64,000 nt of DNA. Source: Polyangiaceae bacterium. Its GTDB lineage: Bacteria; Myxococcota_A; Polyangia; Polyangiales; Polyangiaceae. The notes under the pieces were generated by a model, which was given only the letters and a program-made list of their open reading frames with translations, had not been told where the DNA came from and made no database searches. A program made the translations under genes and the position numbers. How positions within the stretch are numbered: the stretch's first letter is position 1; each line of letters starts with the position of its first letter. Below, in pieces: positions 44,903 to 53,477 of the stretch. The stretch is taken from positions 187,001 through 251,000 of the forward strand of contig JAWKRG010000011.1 of assembly GCA_041389725.1 (NCBI GenBank), given 5' to 3'.

Positions 44903-46400
44903 CCTCGACCGCGGCTGCTTGCGCCTCGAGTGTCGAGAGTGCGGCTACTCCGAGCTCGTCGCGTTTTCCTGCAAGCAACGGGGCTTCTGCCCCTCGTGCA
45001 TCGGCCGACGCATGGCGGAGACCGCCGTGCACCTCGAAGAGCGTGTGCTGCCTCGCGTGCCCATCCGTCACTGGATCTGTTCCTTGCCCTGGGGCGTGCG
45101 CGCGCTGCTTGGGTACGACAGAAAGCTCTGCGCGGAGGTGGTGAGCGGGTTCATGAAGGAGGTGGACCGCTCCTTACGCTGGCGTGCGAAGCGAGAGCAC
45201 GGACTCGCGAGCATGTCGCAGGCCTTCACCGGCGCGGTAGTGGCCGTGCAGCGCACGGACTCGGCGCTCCGACTCAACGTGCATCTGCACGCACTCGTGC
45301 TGGACGGTGTGTACGTGCACCAAGACGACGACGTTCGCCGCCCGTTGAAGTTCCTGGAGCTCGACACCGCCACACACGAAGACATCGCCGAAGTCGCAGC
45401 ACGCACCGCCGCGCGCGTGGAAAAGATCTTGCGAGCCCACGGTCGCAGCCTCGATCCGGCGCTCGCTGACGAGACTCCGCCCGAGCTGACGGCCGACGAC
45501 CCGGCCCTGGCAGCGTGCTACGCCGCGGCCGCACAAGGCATCGGGCTGAGCGGGGACCGCGCCGGCCTGCCGCCTCTGCGCCTGATCACGGCGCCGCCCG
45601 ACCGTCCCCACGCACGCGACGTGACGGATGCACCCATCGCGGAAGTGCGCGGCATCAACGTGCACGCGGCACAAGTCGTCGATGGCCCGCCTCGAGCGCC
45701 GGAGTGACGGCAAGCTGGAGCTGACGTTCAAGAAGCCGTGGCGGGACGGCACCCGCGCGCTGGTCCTCGAGCCCGAGGATCTGATCGCTCGCCTCGTCGC
45801 CGCGGTGCCACCGCCGCGATTCCACACGCTCCGCTACTTCGGCGTGCTGTCGAGCCACTCGTCACGCCGCGCACTCGTCGTGCCCGGAGCTCCACCCGAC
45901 CCCACGTCGACCAAGCCTCCACCCGCTGCAGGTTACCAACTCGACCTGCTCGATCAACTCGGGGAGCGCGACGACAAGCCGCCCGTGCGTAAACGCTGGG
46001 CCTGGCTGCTCGCGCATATCTTTGCCGCCGACGTCGAGACTTGTCCACGCTGCGCGGGTCCCTTGCGATGGGCAGAAATCGCGACCAGCCGCGCGGACAT
46101 CACGCGCGTGCTCCACGAGCATGGGCTTGGGCCGCGGGCGCCTCCCCCACAATCTCGACCACGCTGGGTTCCAGAGCAGTTGAAGCTAGGCCTCCCAGAG
46201 ATCTGACGAGCGCGGTTCCGAGGTCCTCGCAAGGCGGAGCTTTGTGTCGGGTAACGCACAGATGCCGAACCTCGGGCAGCTCGGGAGAGGTTCGCAAACG
46301 ATGGCCCGATTGGGCTCCTCCCATTCCCCCGCTCGACCACCTCATGCCGGTCCGGCTATCCTGAGACTACGTGGATTTGGCAGGTGGATTCTCCTACGCG
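44903..46400 (+). mobile_element. IS91-like element B, copy B, 5' truncated
   Basis: Shares 44903-46400 with copy A (37211-38769), including 194 nt after the transposase stop. The N-terminal end of the transposase and everything upstream is missing. The right end is at or near tcctacgcg, where both copies diverge. Confidence 0.78.
44919..46206 (+). pseudogene. IS91-family transposase (element B, copy B)
   Basis: Intact from the zinc-binding region (LECRECGYSEL) through HLHALVLDGVY, where copy A is damaged, but it lacks about 62 nt near 45,688 that in copy A encode RRRVERLCRYITRPPVAQD, including the likely catalytic tyrosine, with loss of frame. After that the frame to EQLKLGLPEI is the same as in copy A. 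The two copies have complementary lesions. Confidence 0.82.
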
Positions 46401-46408
46401 CCCGCCGC

Positions 46409-46469
46409 CTCGCGCGCGTCACGCGACTTGGGCCTGGGTGGGCGTCAGCCCGGCGAAAGCTCCGGGCTC
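46409..46469. repeat. 61-bp direct repeat, first copy
   Basis: The 61-nt block starting ctcgcgcgcgtcacgcgact recurs at 49355-49415 with a single mismatch and contains the hairpin gcccgg/ccgggc. The second copy lies just before a DUF559 gene. It may be a leftover of a longer duplication. Confidence 0.75.
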
Positions 46470-46505
46470 CAGCTGTATTTGTAGCGGATCCCGTGGCCCT
46501 GCCGT

Positions 46506-46820
46506 CTAGTCTGCGTCCAGGTCCTTTGGAATCTTGACCTTGCCGCCGATACCCGCGTCTGCGTCCGAGTGATCACTTGCTACGTCAACAACTTCAACGT
46601 CACTAGCCTGCGCGTCGAGAATGGGGGTGTGTTCTGCTTCGGCGTCGCTGTGCGTGTGGACCCATCTCGCGTCGGGGTCCGCTTGCTTCGCCCCTCCGTC
46701 AACAGGGCCTGTGTGCGCGCTATTGTCTTGCGCCACGGTGCCTCCGCACCTCGCAAGAAGTAGCGCAATCGGAGCGATCCACGCTACAACACGCTGTCGC
46801 GCTACTGTGACGCCGACCAT
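46506..46820 (-). CDS. Small lipoprotein
   Basis: 104 residues from ATG 46820; the signal RVVAWIAPIALLLARC has a lipobox ending in C. The mature part is a short, acidic, Asp/Ala/His-rich low-complexity chain (ASDVEVVDVASDHSDADAG) ending KIPKDLDAD. It overlaps the end of the beta-propeller lipoprotein gene by 19 nt and is therefore likely co-translated with it. No function recognised. Confidence 0.6.
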   Translation of the reverse strand: MVGVTVARQRVVAWIAPIALLLARCGGTVAQDNSAHTGPVDGGAKQADPDARWVHTHSDAEAEHTPILDAQASDVEVVDVASDHSDADAGIGGKVKIPKDLDAD

Positions 46821-48421
46821 CTGAATGAAGCTACCTGAACGGGACGTGCAAGGATACCGGCAGGTCCGCAAGGCGGAGCGGGCCGACTGTCGCTGAATGT
46901 GCTCACGTTCTGCCATCCTGTCGTCAGGCCCGGTGTCGGATTGAACTGGGTCAGTCCGATGTAGTCCCCCCAATACCCCGCGCCCCCTGGGCACGTATAG
47001 TAGTTGGATGGTGCCATCTGCACTTGAGGAAACACCACTGGCGTTGGGAGCAAGTTTAGTGCGGCTGCTCGATAGTTCAGGTACTTGTCGGTCCTGCTTT
47101 CGCTGGCCACGTCCGTCGCGTAGGCTAGCCACCACTCCGGGTTGTTGACGCCGCCCGCACCACTGCCGCGGTTCTGGTAGTTCAAGGCGGTCATGAAGTT
47201 GTTGCTCACCAACGCAGTGGGGGCGCCCGTTGTGCTCCACCCTGGAATCTGTGCGCAGGTTTGTGCCGGGATCTCGCTGCTCAGTTCCGCGACTTGAATG
47301 TGCCGACCTAGCCCCGGAAGTTCGAACTCATACGCGACTCGGAGCGCGTGGTTGCGCAGTACGTTGGTGAGCCCGAACGCCAGAGAATACCGGAATGCGT
47401 TGCGGATTACTGCCGCTCCAGAGCCAATGACCGCGTTGATGCTTCCAGCAGTGAGCAGGTTGAGCAGGCCGCATTCGTCCGACAACCGGAAGTAGCCGTT
47501 CGTGAAGTCCGTTGCGTTGTCCCAGGATACCACCTCAAGTCTTGCGGGAATCGTGCCGGTCCTCACCGTGCTCAGCCAAACCTCGCCGAACAGATCGGTG
47601 ACCAGGCGTGGCTCGTCGCCGGCCACAAAGTTCTGCGGCAGACTCGGATTCGAGCAGTCTGGATCTCCTACGTCGTCGCAGGTTGGAATAACGAGCTGGA
47701 AAGAGCCCCAGGCCGCTGCGGAAGTAGAACGCCAGATCTTTGTCCCAACGTTCAACTTGTCTACGGTTGCGAACCACACACGACCGGTTCCGTCGACCGT
47801 GAGTGCACTAAGATCAACCTCCGTTCCCGCCTCGACGCACTGCACCGCTGGAAAGGTAAGACCTGCGTCGGTCGATCGAGCAACGCAGAATCCGGTCGCG
47901 CTCGGTCTGAGAGGTGTGGAGATCTCCGTCGTGCTCGCACCAAAGCTAGTGTTCCAGGAACTGTTGCTCTGGGCGAGCATTCCCACATACACGGTTGCCT
48001 TGTTCTGGGGATCTACGGCGGCGGCGGGATCTGCGATCAGTACGGCCCAGCCGGTGGGTGGCTGCAGCTTTCCGTGGTAGGCCCAGGTCTTTCCATCGGC
48101 TGACGTCGCCCAGCCGATTAGCCCTGCCCCCTTTCGATAGGTAACCGACGTATTCGCGGAGTTGGCCTCGAAATCTAGTTTGCCGGAAGGCAGCAAGCGC
48201 CCACTGCGGTCGTTGAAAGCAGTTACAACACGCGGCACGTCTGTCGACGCTGTCACCACAACCGTTTCCGCTCGCTCACTCCCGTCGCTTGGTGTCACCT
48301 TGTCCGGATTGATCACCGGCGGCTCGCATGCGAAAACAGTCGCGCATGTTGAGAAGGTACCGAACCGCAGTGCTCGCAACCACCCTCGCCGCCGCACTGG
48401 CCCTAGCACTCGCCTATTCAT
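46802..48421 (-). CDS. Sialidase-like beta-propeller lipoprotein
   Basis: About 539 residues from ATG 48421, which has a ggggag ribosome-binding site; the frame opens at 48445. The signal GTFSTCATVFAC carries a lipobox. The mature protein shows BNR/Asp-box-like repeats (GWATSADGKTWAYHG, VARSTDAGLTFPA, VDGTGRVWFATVD), so a six- or seven-bladed propeller is likely, perhaps carbohydrate-binding. Catalytic residues of true sialidases were not identified. Its 5' end overlaps the divergent cysteine-rich gene, so one of the two starts may be shorter. Confidence 0.6.
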   Translation of the reverse strand: MNRRVLGPVRRRGWLRALRFGTFSTCATVFACEPPVINPDKVTPSDGSERAETVVVTASTDVPRVVTAFNDRSGRLLPSGKLDFEANSANTSVTYRKGAGLIGWATSADGKTWAYHGKLQPPTGWAVLIADPAAAVDPQNKATVYVGMLAQSNSSWNTSFGASTTEISTPLRPSATGFCVARSTDAGLTFPAVQCVEAGTEVDLSALTVDGTGRVWFATVDKLNVGTKIWRSTSAAAWGSFQLVIPTCDDVGDPDCSNPSLPQNFVAGDEPRLVTDLFGEVWLSTVRTGTIPARLEVVSWDNATDFTNGYFRLSDECGLLNLLTAGSINAVIGSGAAVIRNAFRYSLAFGLTNVLRNHALRVAYEFELPGLGRHIQVAELSSEIPAQTCAQIPGWSTTGAPTALVSNNFMTALNYQNRGSGAGGVNNPEWWLAYATDVASESRTDKYLNYRAAALNLLPTPVVFPQVQMAPSNYYTCPGGAGYWGDYIGLTQFNPTPGLTTGWQNVSTFSDSRPAPPCGPAGILARPVQVASFRWSASQ

Positions 48422-48948
48422 GTTCCACTCCCCATATTTGGACATCTACCCGAGTCAAGCCGCAGCGTCAACCGGACCTGCTAGTGTCTCCCTCCGCAGC
48501 GAGCCAAGGCCCGCGCCCCGAAAAGATGAACCGTCCCTCCGTAGCGGTTCACCAGGCGCCCTCTGCGCCGGTGGGGTCGATCTACGTACCGGATCGGCTT
48601 CCCACGTCAGGGCCGGGCCTGGTCCGCTGTGGAACCACGACTTGCGATGCGCGATCCGAGCGTTGCTGTGACGGTGACGAAGGAACGTTCTGCCTTCGTC
48701 ATGCTAAGCCGTGCCCCAAGTTCTCCCTTGAGTACATGTGCGACGAGACGGACGACTGCGAACGGAATGAACGGTGCTGCGTCTCGAAGCGGGTAGCAAG
48801 ATGCACGAGCGAACAATGCGTGCCCGACATTGCACAGCTCTGCAGTCGCGACGATGAATGTGCGTCAGGGGAGTGTTTGCTCGGCGGCGGCTGTGCAAGT
48901 GCGAACGCTGGGCGAGTGAAGCTGCCACGTCCCGTCGCCGGGGACTAG
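48346..48948 (+). CDS. Secreted cysteine-rich protein, paralogue of the 15.1 kb gene
   Basis: About 200 residues: an N-terminal hydrophobic helix (AVLATTLAAALALALAYSC), a Pro/Ser-rich linker, and a cysteine-rich C-terminal domain with RCGTTTCDARSERCCDGD, ERNERCCVS and CSRDDECASGECLLGGGC. The cysteine spacing and the ending KLPRP match the protein at 15,072-15,659. ATG 48346 is taken as start; 48328 is in the same frame. The pair may act as surface or matrix proteins. Function unknown. Confidence 0.65.
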   Translation: MLRRYRTAVLATTLAAALALALAYSCSTPHIWTSTRVKPQRQPDLLVSPSAASQGPRPEKMNRPSVAVHQAPSAPVGSIYVPDRLPTSGPGLVRCGTTTCDARSERCCDGDEGTFCLRHAKPCPKFSLEYMCDETDDCERNERCCVSKRVARCTSEQCVPDIAQLCSRDDECASGECLLGGGCASANAGRVKLPRPVAGD

Positions 48949-49425
48949 CGGCAAATCATTGGGCTTGATTGCTGCCCAACCCGGCTTCGCTGCGCTCACT
49001 GTGCGGATAGTGCAAACTTCCCAGTCTGGATCTGGTGAGCGGCGCTGGTGCAGCGTGAGCTGCGCCAGCGCCTACGCGAAATTCCTCCTCGGCGGAAACC
49101 AAGGAAGTAGGCAATGCGAGGTTCGTCTGGTTGACCCGCCACCAATGCATCTGCCCGCCGTCTGGCTGGCATTGATCCGTGCGCGAGGCCATTCGCCGCG
49201 GCGTAGCGTCGGTGACGGAGAGCGGGGCTCGGGCTTTGCCTGTCGCTCACCCTGCGCATTCGCCGGGCTGCCGCTGAATGGCGCAACCCGCGCGCCTCGC
49301 GCAACCCGTTGCGTTGCTTCGCCGCGCTGTGAGAGATGCACGTCCGCATGCTCGCTCGCGCGCGTCACGCGACTTGCGCCTGGGTGGGCGTCAGCCCGGC
49401 GAAAGCTCCGGGCTCGGGTGTCGTC
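48949..49425. other. Intergenic stretch with repeat copy, no gene seen
   Basis: About 480 nt between two genes on the same strand. Open frames here are arginine-rich shadows. It contains the second copy of the 61-bp repeat (49355-49415) and several gcgcaac-type short inverted motifs. No promoter could be defined. Confidence 0.5.
49355..49415. repeat. 61-bp direct repeat, second copy
   Basis: Differs from the copy at 46409-46469 by one base and ends 10 nt before the DUF559 start codon, so it could be part of that gene's upstream region. Confidence 0.75.
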
Positions 49426-49788
49426 ATGCAAAAGCCCTCGCGTTCTCTCGCTCGCCGCCAGCTGCTGGCTGCTTCCGCTGCTTCCATGCGCAAGCGTCCG
49501 TCCTGGCCTGAGCGCAAGTTGTTTGCTGCGCTTCGTGGCGGCCAGCTTGGGCTGCGTGTGCGGCGCCAGGTCGTGGTCGGTCCTTATGTCGTAGACCTGC
49601 TCATCCCGGCCGCTCGCTTGATTGTGGAAGTGGATGGGCCTCATCACAGCCGCCGGCGCAAGGCTGATGCGCGGCGTGACCGCGTGCTCGCGCGGTTGGG
49701 CTATCGCGTGTTGCGCCTCAGCGCCGCTGAGGTGTGTGATTCGCTAGAGGCTGCCGTGGCGCGCGTGAGGGAGGCGGTGCGCGGGTGA
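49426..49788 (+). CDS. DUF559 family, Vsr/restriction endonuclease-like protein
   Basis: 120 residues. It has the DUF559 signature: RPSWPERKLFAALR (helix with the conserved Glu), GLRVRRQVVVGPYVVDLLIP (PY..D), LIVEVDGPHH (ExDG...H, active-site-like) and the final RDRVLARLGYRVLRLSAAEV. The fold is a minimal PD-(D/E)XK nuclease close to Vsr. These small proteins are frequent in bacteria and often lie near mobile or defence genes; their substrate is not known. ATG 49426 gives the family's normal length. Confidence 0.85.
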   Translation: MQKPSRSLARRQLLAASAASMRKRPSWPERKLFAALRGGQLGLRVRRQVVVGPYVVDLLIPAARLIVEVDGPHHSRRRKADARRDRVLARLGYRVLRLSAAEVCDSLEAAVARVREAVRG

Positions 49789-50048
49789 GAGCTGAGCGCT
49801 GTCCAGATGGGAGAGGCCACCCTACATCACGCTTCTCCCTCGACGGCATCGGAAAGCGTCGTGCCGATCCGCATCACCCGCAGGGCGCTCATGCGGGAGG
49901 TGCTGCGCTGGCGGCGTGCTGGTGGATCGAACAACTTCCTAACGTGCCGAGGGTCTGGGCGCTTCGCACTTGCTCCTGGGCCTCGGTCTACACGAGTACG
50001 GTGGTGCCATAGCTGTCACTTGGTGCGGGGCACCTCGCCTCACGCAGT
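49789..50048. other. Intergenic, no gene seen
   Basis: 260 nt between convergent genes. A plus-strand frame crosses it but overlaps the next gene and lacks any family pattern. No clear terminator was recognised. Confidence 0.45.
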
Positions 50049-50921
50049 CTAGACAGGTTCAAGGTGGTACTCCGCCTTGGCTCGAACGATACGAACTGAA
50101 AGACCCAGGGCAAGGCGGGAGTCCGACGTTACCCAAACCGCCTGAACGTAGGCGTACGGCACTCGGACTAGGTGACCGAGGGAGCGTTCACCGTACATGA
50201 GGATCTCAAGTTCGTTGTCTCCCAAGTGCTTCAGATTGGGCCGCGACTCTCCCTCGGGCTCGTGTTCGATCCAGCGGCGGAGCATGGTCGGCCACAGCGG
50301 ATCGAAGTGCTCCTGCTGCACGGCGATCGGCGGCACAAGCACTATTGGTCGACCCCGAGCAGCATCATCGAGCTTCTCCCAAATCGCCATGACCGCCAGC
50401 TTCGCTGCTCGTGAGCCATTCATCAGGTGTCTCTCTACCTCGTCGGGGTTCATCCATTCTTTGCCATGGTCAGTGCGGTACAAGTACTCGACTCCGCGCT
50501 TGCGTTCCGTGTCCCACACTGCAACCAAGTGAACGCTTGGCGGCACGTTGATGGCAACCAGGGCCTTCCCATTCACTTCGAAGTTCACGCAGTGTCTGGA
50601 GACCGTGGCCGGCACCAGCGACGTTCGGATCTTCTGCTCGATCCACCCGATGAGTCCGCTGGGATCATCGACACCTCGAACGGCTGATGCGACTTTGAGC
50701 CCCGAAGCGCCTACTCCTTCGTCGATTCCCACCAGAATCGTACCGCCCTCGGTATTGGCAAATTGTGCGACGTCACGCGCGCACTCCACACCCTGCTCCC
50801 GTCGGTCGTCCCGGTGCCATGCGTATTCAGCCTTGAACTCCAGGTACTTGGATTCGGCAGCTTCTCCGATCACGATTCGGCGCTCGAAATCCTTCGCGTT
50901 GTGGATCGGCGCGTAGCCCAT
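50049..50921 (-). CDS. AlbA_2 (Schlafen-type) domain protein
   Basis: A 290-residue protein whose first 170 residues form an AlbA_2/Schlafen AAA_4-type putative DNA-binding domain: AAESKYLEFKAEYAW, CARDVAQFANTEGGTILVGI, VNGKALVAINVPPS and YLYRTDHGKEWMNPDE. The strand-helix order with 'E...EFK' and 'aFaNT.GG.i..Gi.d' is diagnostic. The rest is a helical, then beta C-terminal region without known match. Such proteins are transcription regulators or defence-associated. It is divergent from the restriction operon, about 490 nt away. A TATGAT box lies 6 nt before the ATG. Confidence 0.85.
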   Translation of the reverse strand: MGYAPIHNAKDFERRIVIGEAAESKYLEFKAEYAWHRDDRREQGVECARDVAQFANTEGGTILVGIDEGVGASGLKVASAVRGVDDPSGLIGWIEQKIRTSLVPATVSRHCVNFEVNGKALVAINVPPSVHLVAVWDTERKRGVEYLYRTDHGKEWMNPDEVERHLMNGSRAAKLAVMAIWEKLDDAARGRPIVLVPPIAVQQEHFDPLWPTMLRRWIEHEPEGESRPNLKHLGDNELEILMYGERSLGHLVRVPYAYVQAVWVTSDSRLALGLSVRIVRAKAEYHLEPV

Positions 50922-50927
50922 GCCCGG

Positions 50928-50933
50928 ATCATA
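50928..50933 (-). promoter_or_regulatory. Predicted -10 box for the AlbA_2 gene
   Basis: On the minus strand TATGAT, a perfect -10-like hexamer, ends 6 nt before ATG 50921; a leaderless message is predicted. Confidence 0.55.
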
Positions 50934-51415
50934 GCCGTACCGTCGGCTAATGTGTGCTTGTCAGGCGCATTGACCGACTGCCCATGACGGCCACGGCTCC
51001 ACCGGCCAATGATGGCCTCGGACAACCTCGGGCTTGGGTGCCCAATCACATCCAGAGTGCGTCGACGGGAGCGGCCTGCCACCCTCACGTGGTGACCACG
51101 CGGTAGACGTGCGCGTGCCCGCACACAAGCACCCTCAGCCGCGGCGGGAAATCGTTGCACTCTCGGCGCGGCATGACGATGCTTGGCGGGCATGGGGGCT
51201 TCTTGGGCTCCGGTCTCTCGGTTCGGCGGGAATCCTAAAGGGTTGCAGGCCTGGGCGTGCCCATTGTGCCTGCCACCGTCGCAGCCTACGCATGGGTGCC
51301 CAAGTGCGTGCGCGTTGATGCCAAGCCCGGGGACGCGGTGGCGTTGTCATGATCCCCTGCCGCCTCGGGAGCCCAGCCGTCCTGAACGCCCTTCGGCTCC
51401 GACTACAGATCAGCC
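50934..51415. other. Upstream region of the defence operon, no gene seen
   Basis: About 480 nt between the divergent AlbA_2 and hsdM genes. No coding frame was accepted. The hsdM start codon is preceded by tacaga at a 6-nt distance, an imperfect version of the -10 box found at other genes here. Confidence 0.45.
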
Positions 51416-53477
51416 ATGACCCAGACCCAGACCGTCGCCACCGGCTCTTCTCCACCGAGCGCCCGCACCTTCGCAAGCTTCACCGAAGCCACGAGCTTCA
51501 TCTGGTCCGTCGCCGACTTGTTGCGCGGGGACTACAAGCAGGCTGACTACGGGAAGGTCATTCTGCCGTTCACGGTGCTCCGACGACTCGACTGCGTGCT
51601 GAAGGACTCGAAGAGCAAGGTGCTCGAGAAGCACAAGGCGCTCAAGGGCGGGAAGATCAAGGACCCGGAGCCGATCCTGAACAAGGTCACGGGCGTTCCC
51701 TTTCACAACGTCTCCAAGCTCGACTTCGAGAAGCTCAAGGACGACCCGAACCACATCGCGCAGAACCTCACCAGCTACGTGAAGGGCTTCAGCCAGAACG
51801 CTCGGGACATCATCGAGCGGTTCAAGTTCTCGGACCAGATTGCCAAGCTGGACGAGTCGAACCTGCTGTACCTGGTGGTCGGCAAGTTCGCGGAAATCGA
51901 TCTGCACCCGATGCGGGTGCCAAATCACGTGATGGGGTCCATCTTCGAGGAGCTGATTCGTCGGTTCTCGGAGCTCTCGAACGAGACGGCCGGTGAGCAC
52001 TTCACGCCGCGCGAGGTGATTCGGCTGATGGTCAACCTGCTGTTCGTGGAGGACTCGGAGGCGCTGACCAAGCCGGGCATCGTACGCACGCTCTACGATC
52101 CAGCGTGCGGGACCGGCGGCATGCTGAGCGTTGCCGAAGAGTACCTGCGCGAGCTGAACCCGAACGCGCGGCTGGAGGTGTTCGGGCAGGAGCTGAACGA
52201 CGAGTCCTACGCCATCTGCAAGGCCGACATGATGATCAAGGGGCAGAACCCCGAGAACATCAAGCGCGGCAACAGCTTCAGCGAGGACGGGCACCCGAAC
52301 CGCAAGGTCGACTACCTGCTCAGCAATCCGCCCTTCGGCGTGGAGTGGAAGAAGGTCGAGAAGGCCGTGCGGGACGAGCACGACACCCAGGGGCACGCTG
52401 GCCGCTTCGGCGCCGGGCTGCCGCGCATCAACGACGGATCGTTGCTCTTCTTGCAGCACATGGTCTCCAAGATGAAGCCGGCGGATGCCAAGGCTGGCGA
52501 AGGCGGCAGCCGGCTGGCCATCGTGCTGAACGGCTCGCCGCTGTTCACGGGGGACGCGGGGTCGGGCGAGAGCGAGATCCGTCGCTGGATCATCGAGAAC
52601 GACTGGCTGGAGGCTGCCAGACCAGCTCTTCTACAACACGGGCATCAACACCTACGTCTGGGTCGTCACGAACAAGAAGCCCAAGGCGCGGCGGGGCAAG
52701 GTCCAGCTCATCAACGGCATCGGCTACTTCCAGAAGATGAAGAAGAGCCTGGGCAACAAGCGGAACGAGCTTTCGCCCGAGCACATCGACGAGCTGACGC
52801 GGATCTGCTGCGACGAGACCGAGGGCAAGCACTCCAAGATCTTCGACAACGACGACTTCGGCTTCCGCCGCATCACGGTCGAGCGGCCACTGCGCCTGAG
52901 CTTTCAGGCCTCTGCCGAGCATCTCGAGTTGCTCCGGGAACAGAAGGCCTTCGAGAACCTCGCCAAAAGCAAGAAGAAGGGCGCGGCTGGGCAGGAGGAA
53001 ATCGAAGCGGGAAAGGCCGCCCAGTCAGAGATTATCGACGCGCTCGGCCGCTTGCCGCAGGACAAGGTGTGGAAGAACCGCGACGCCTTCGAGGCCGAGC
53101 TCGACAAGGCGCTTCGCGCGGCCAAGGTGAGGCTGGCAGCGCCGGTGCGAAAGGCGGTGCTGGCCACGCTCTCGGAGCGCGACGAGACGGCGGACGTGTG
53201 CACCGACTCAAAGGGCAACCCCGAGCCGGATTCTGATCTGCGCGACAACGAGAACGTCCCGCTGAAGGAGGACATCCACGAGTACTTCGCGCGCGAGGTA
53301 CTGCCGCACGTGCCCGACGCCTGGATCGACGAGAGCAAGACCAAGGTCGGCTACGAGATCCCGTTCACCCGCCACTTCTACGAGTACAAGCCGCTACGCC
53401 CGCTCGAGGAGATCGAGGCGGACATCCGGAAGCTTGAGGAGGAGATCCAGGGGATGTTGGGGGAGGTGTTGGGGTGA
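51416..53477 (+). pseudogene. hsdM: Type I restriction-modification methyltransferase HsdM, frameshifted
   Basis: The first 400 codons contain all methylase motifs: helical N-terminal domain (SFIWSVADLLRGDYKQADYG), SAM site DPACGTGGML (from residue 228) and catalytic NPPF (304-307). At about 52,615 the frame is lost: the text goes from NDWLEA directly to a sequence that in the other frame continues PDQLFYNTGINTYVWVVTNK. Homologues read 'LEAIVALPDQLFYNTGI', so about 11 nt seem to be missing. The second part (KSLGNKRNELSPEHIDEL to MLGEVLG) runs in frame to 53477. As written the N-methyltransferase is split, which should disable both modification and restriction by the complex. Confidence 0.9.
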
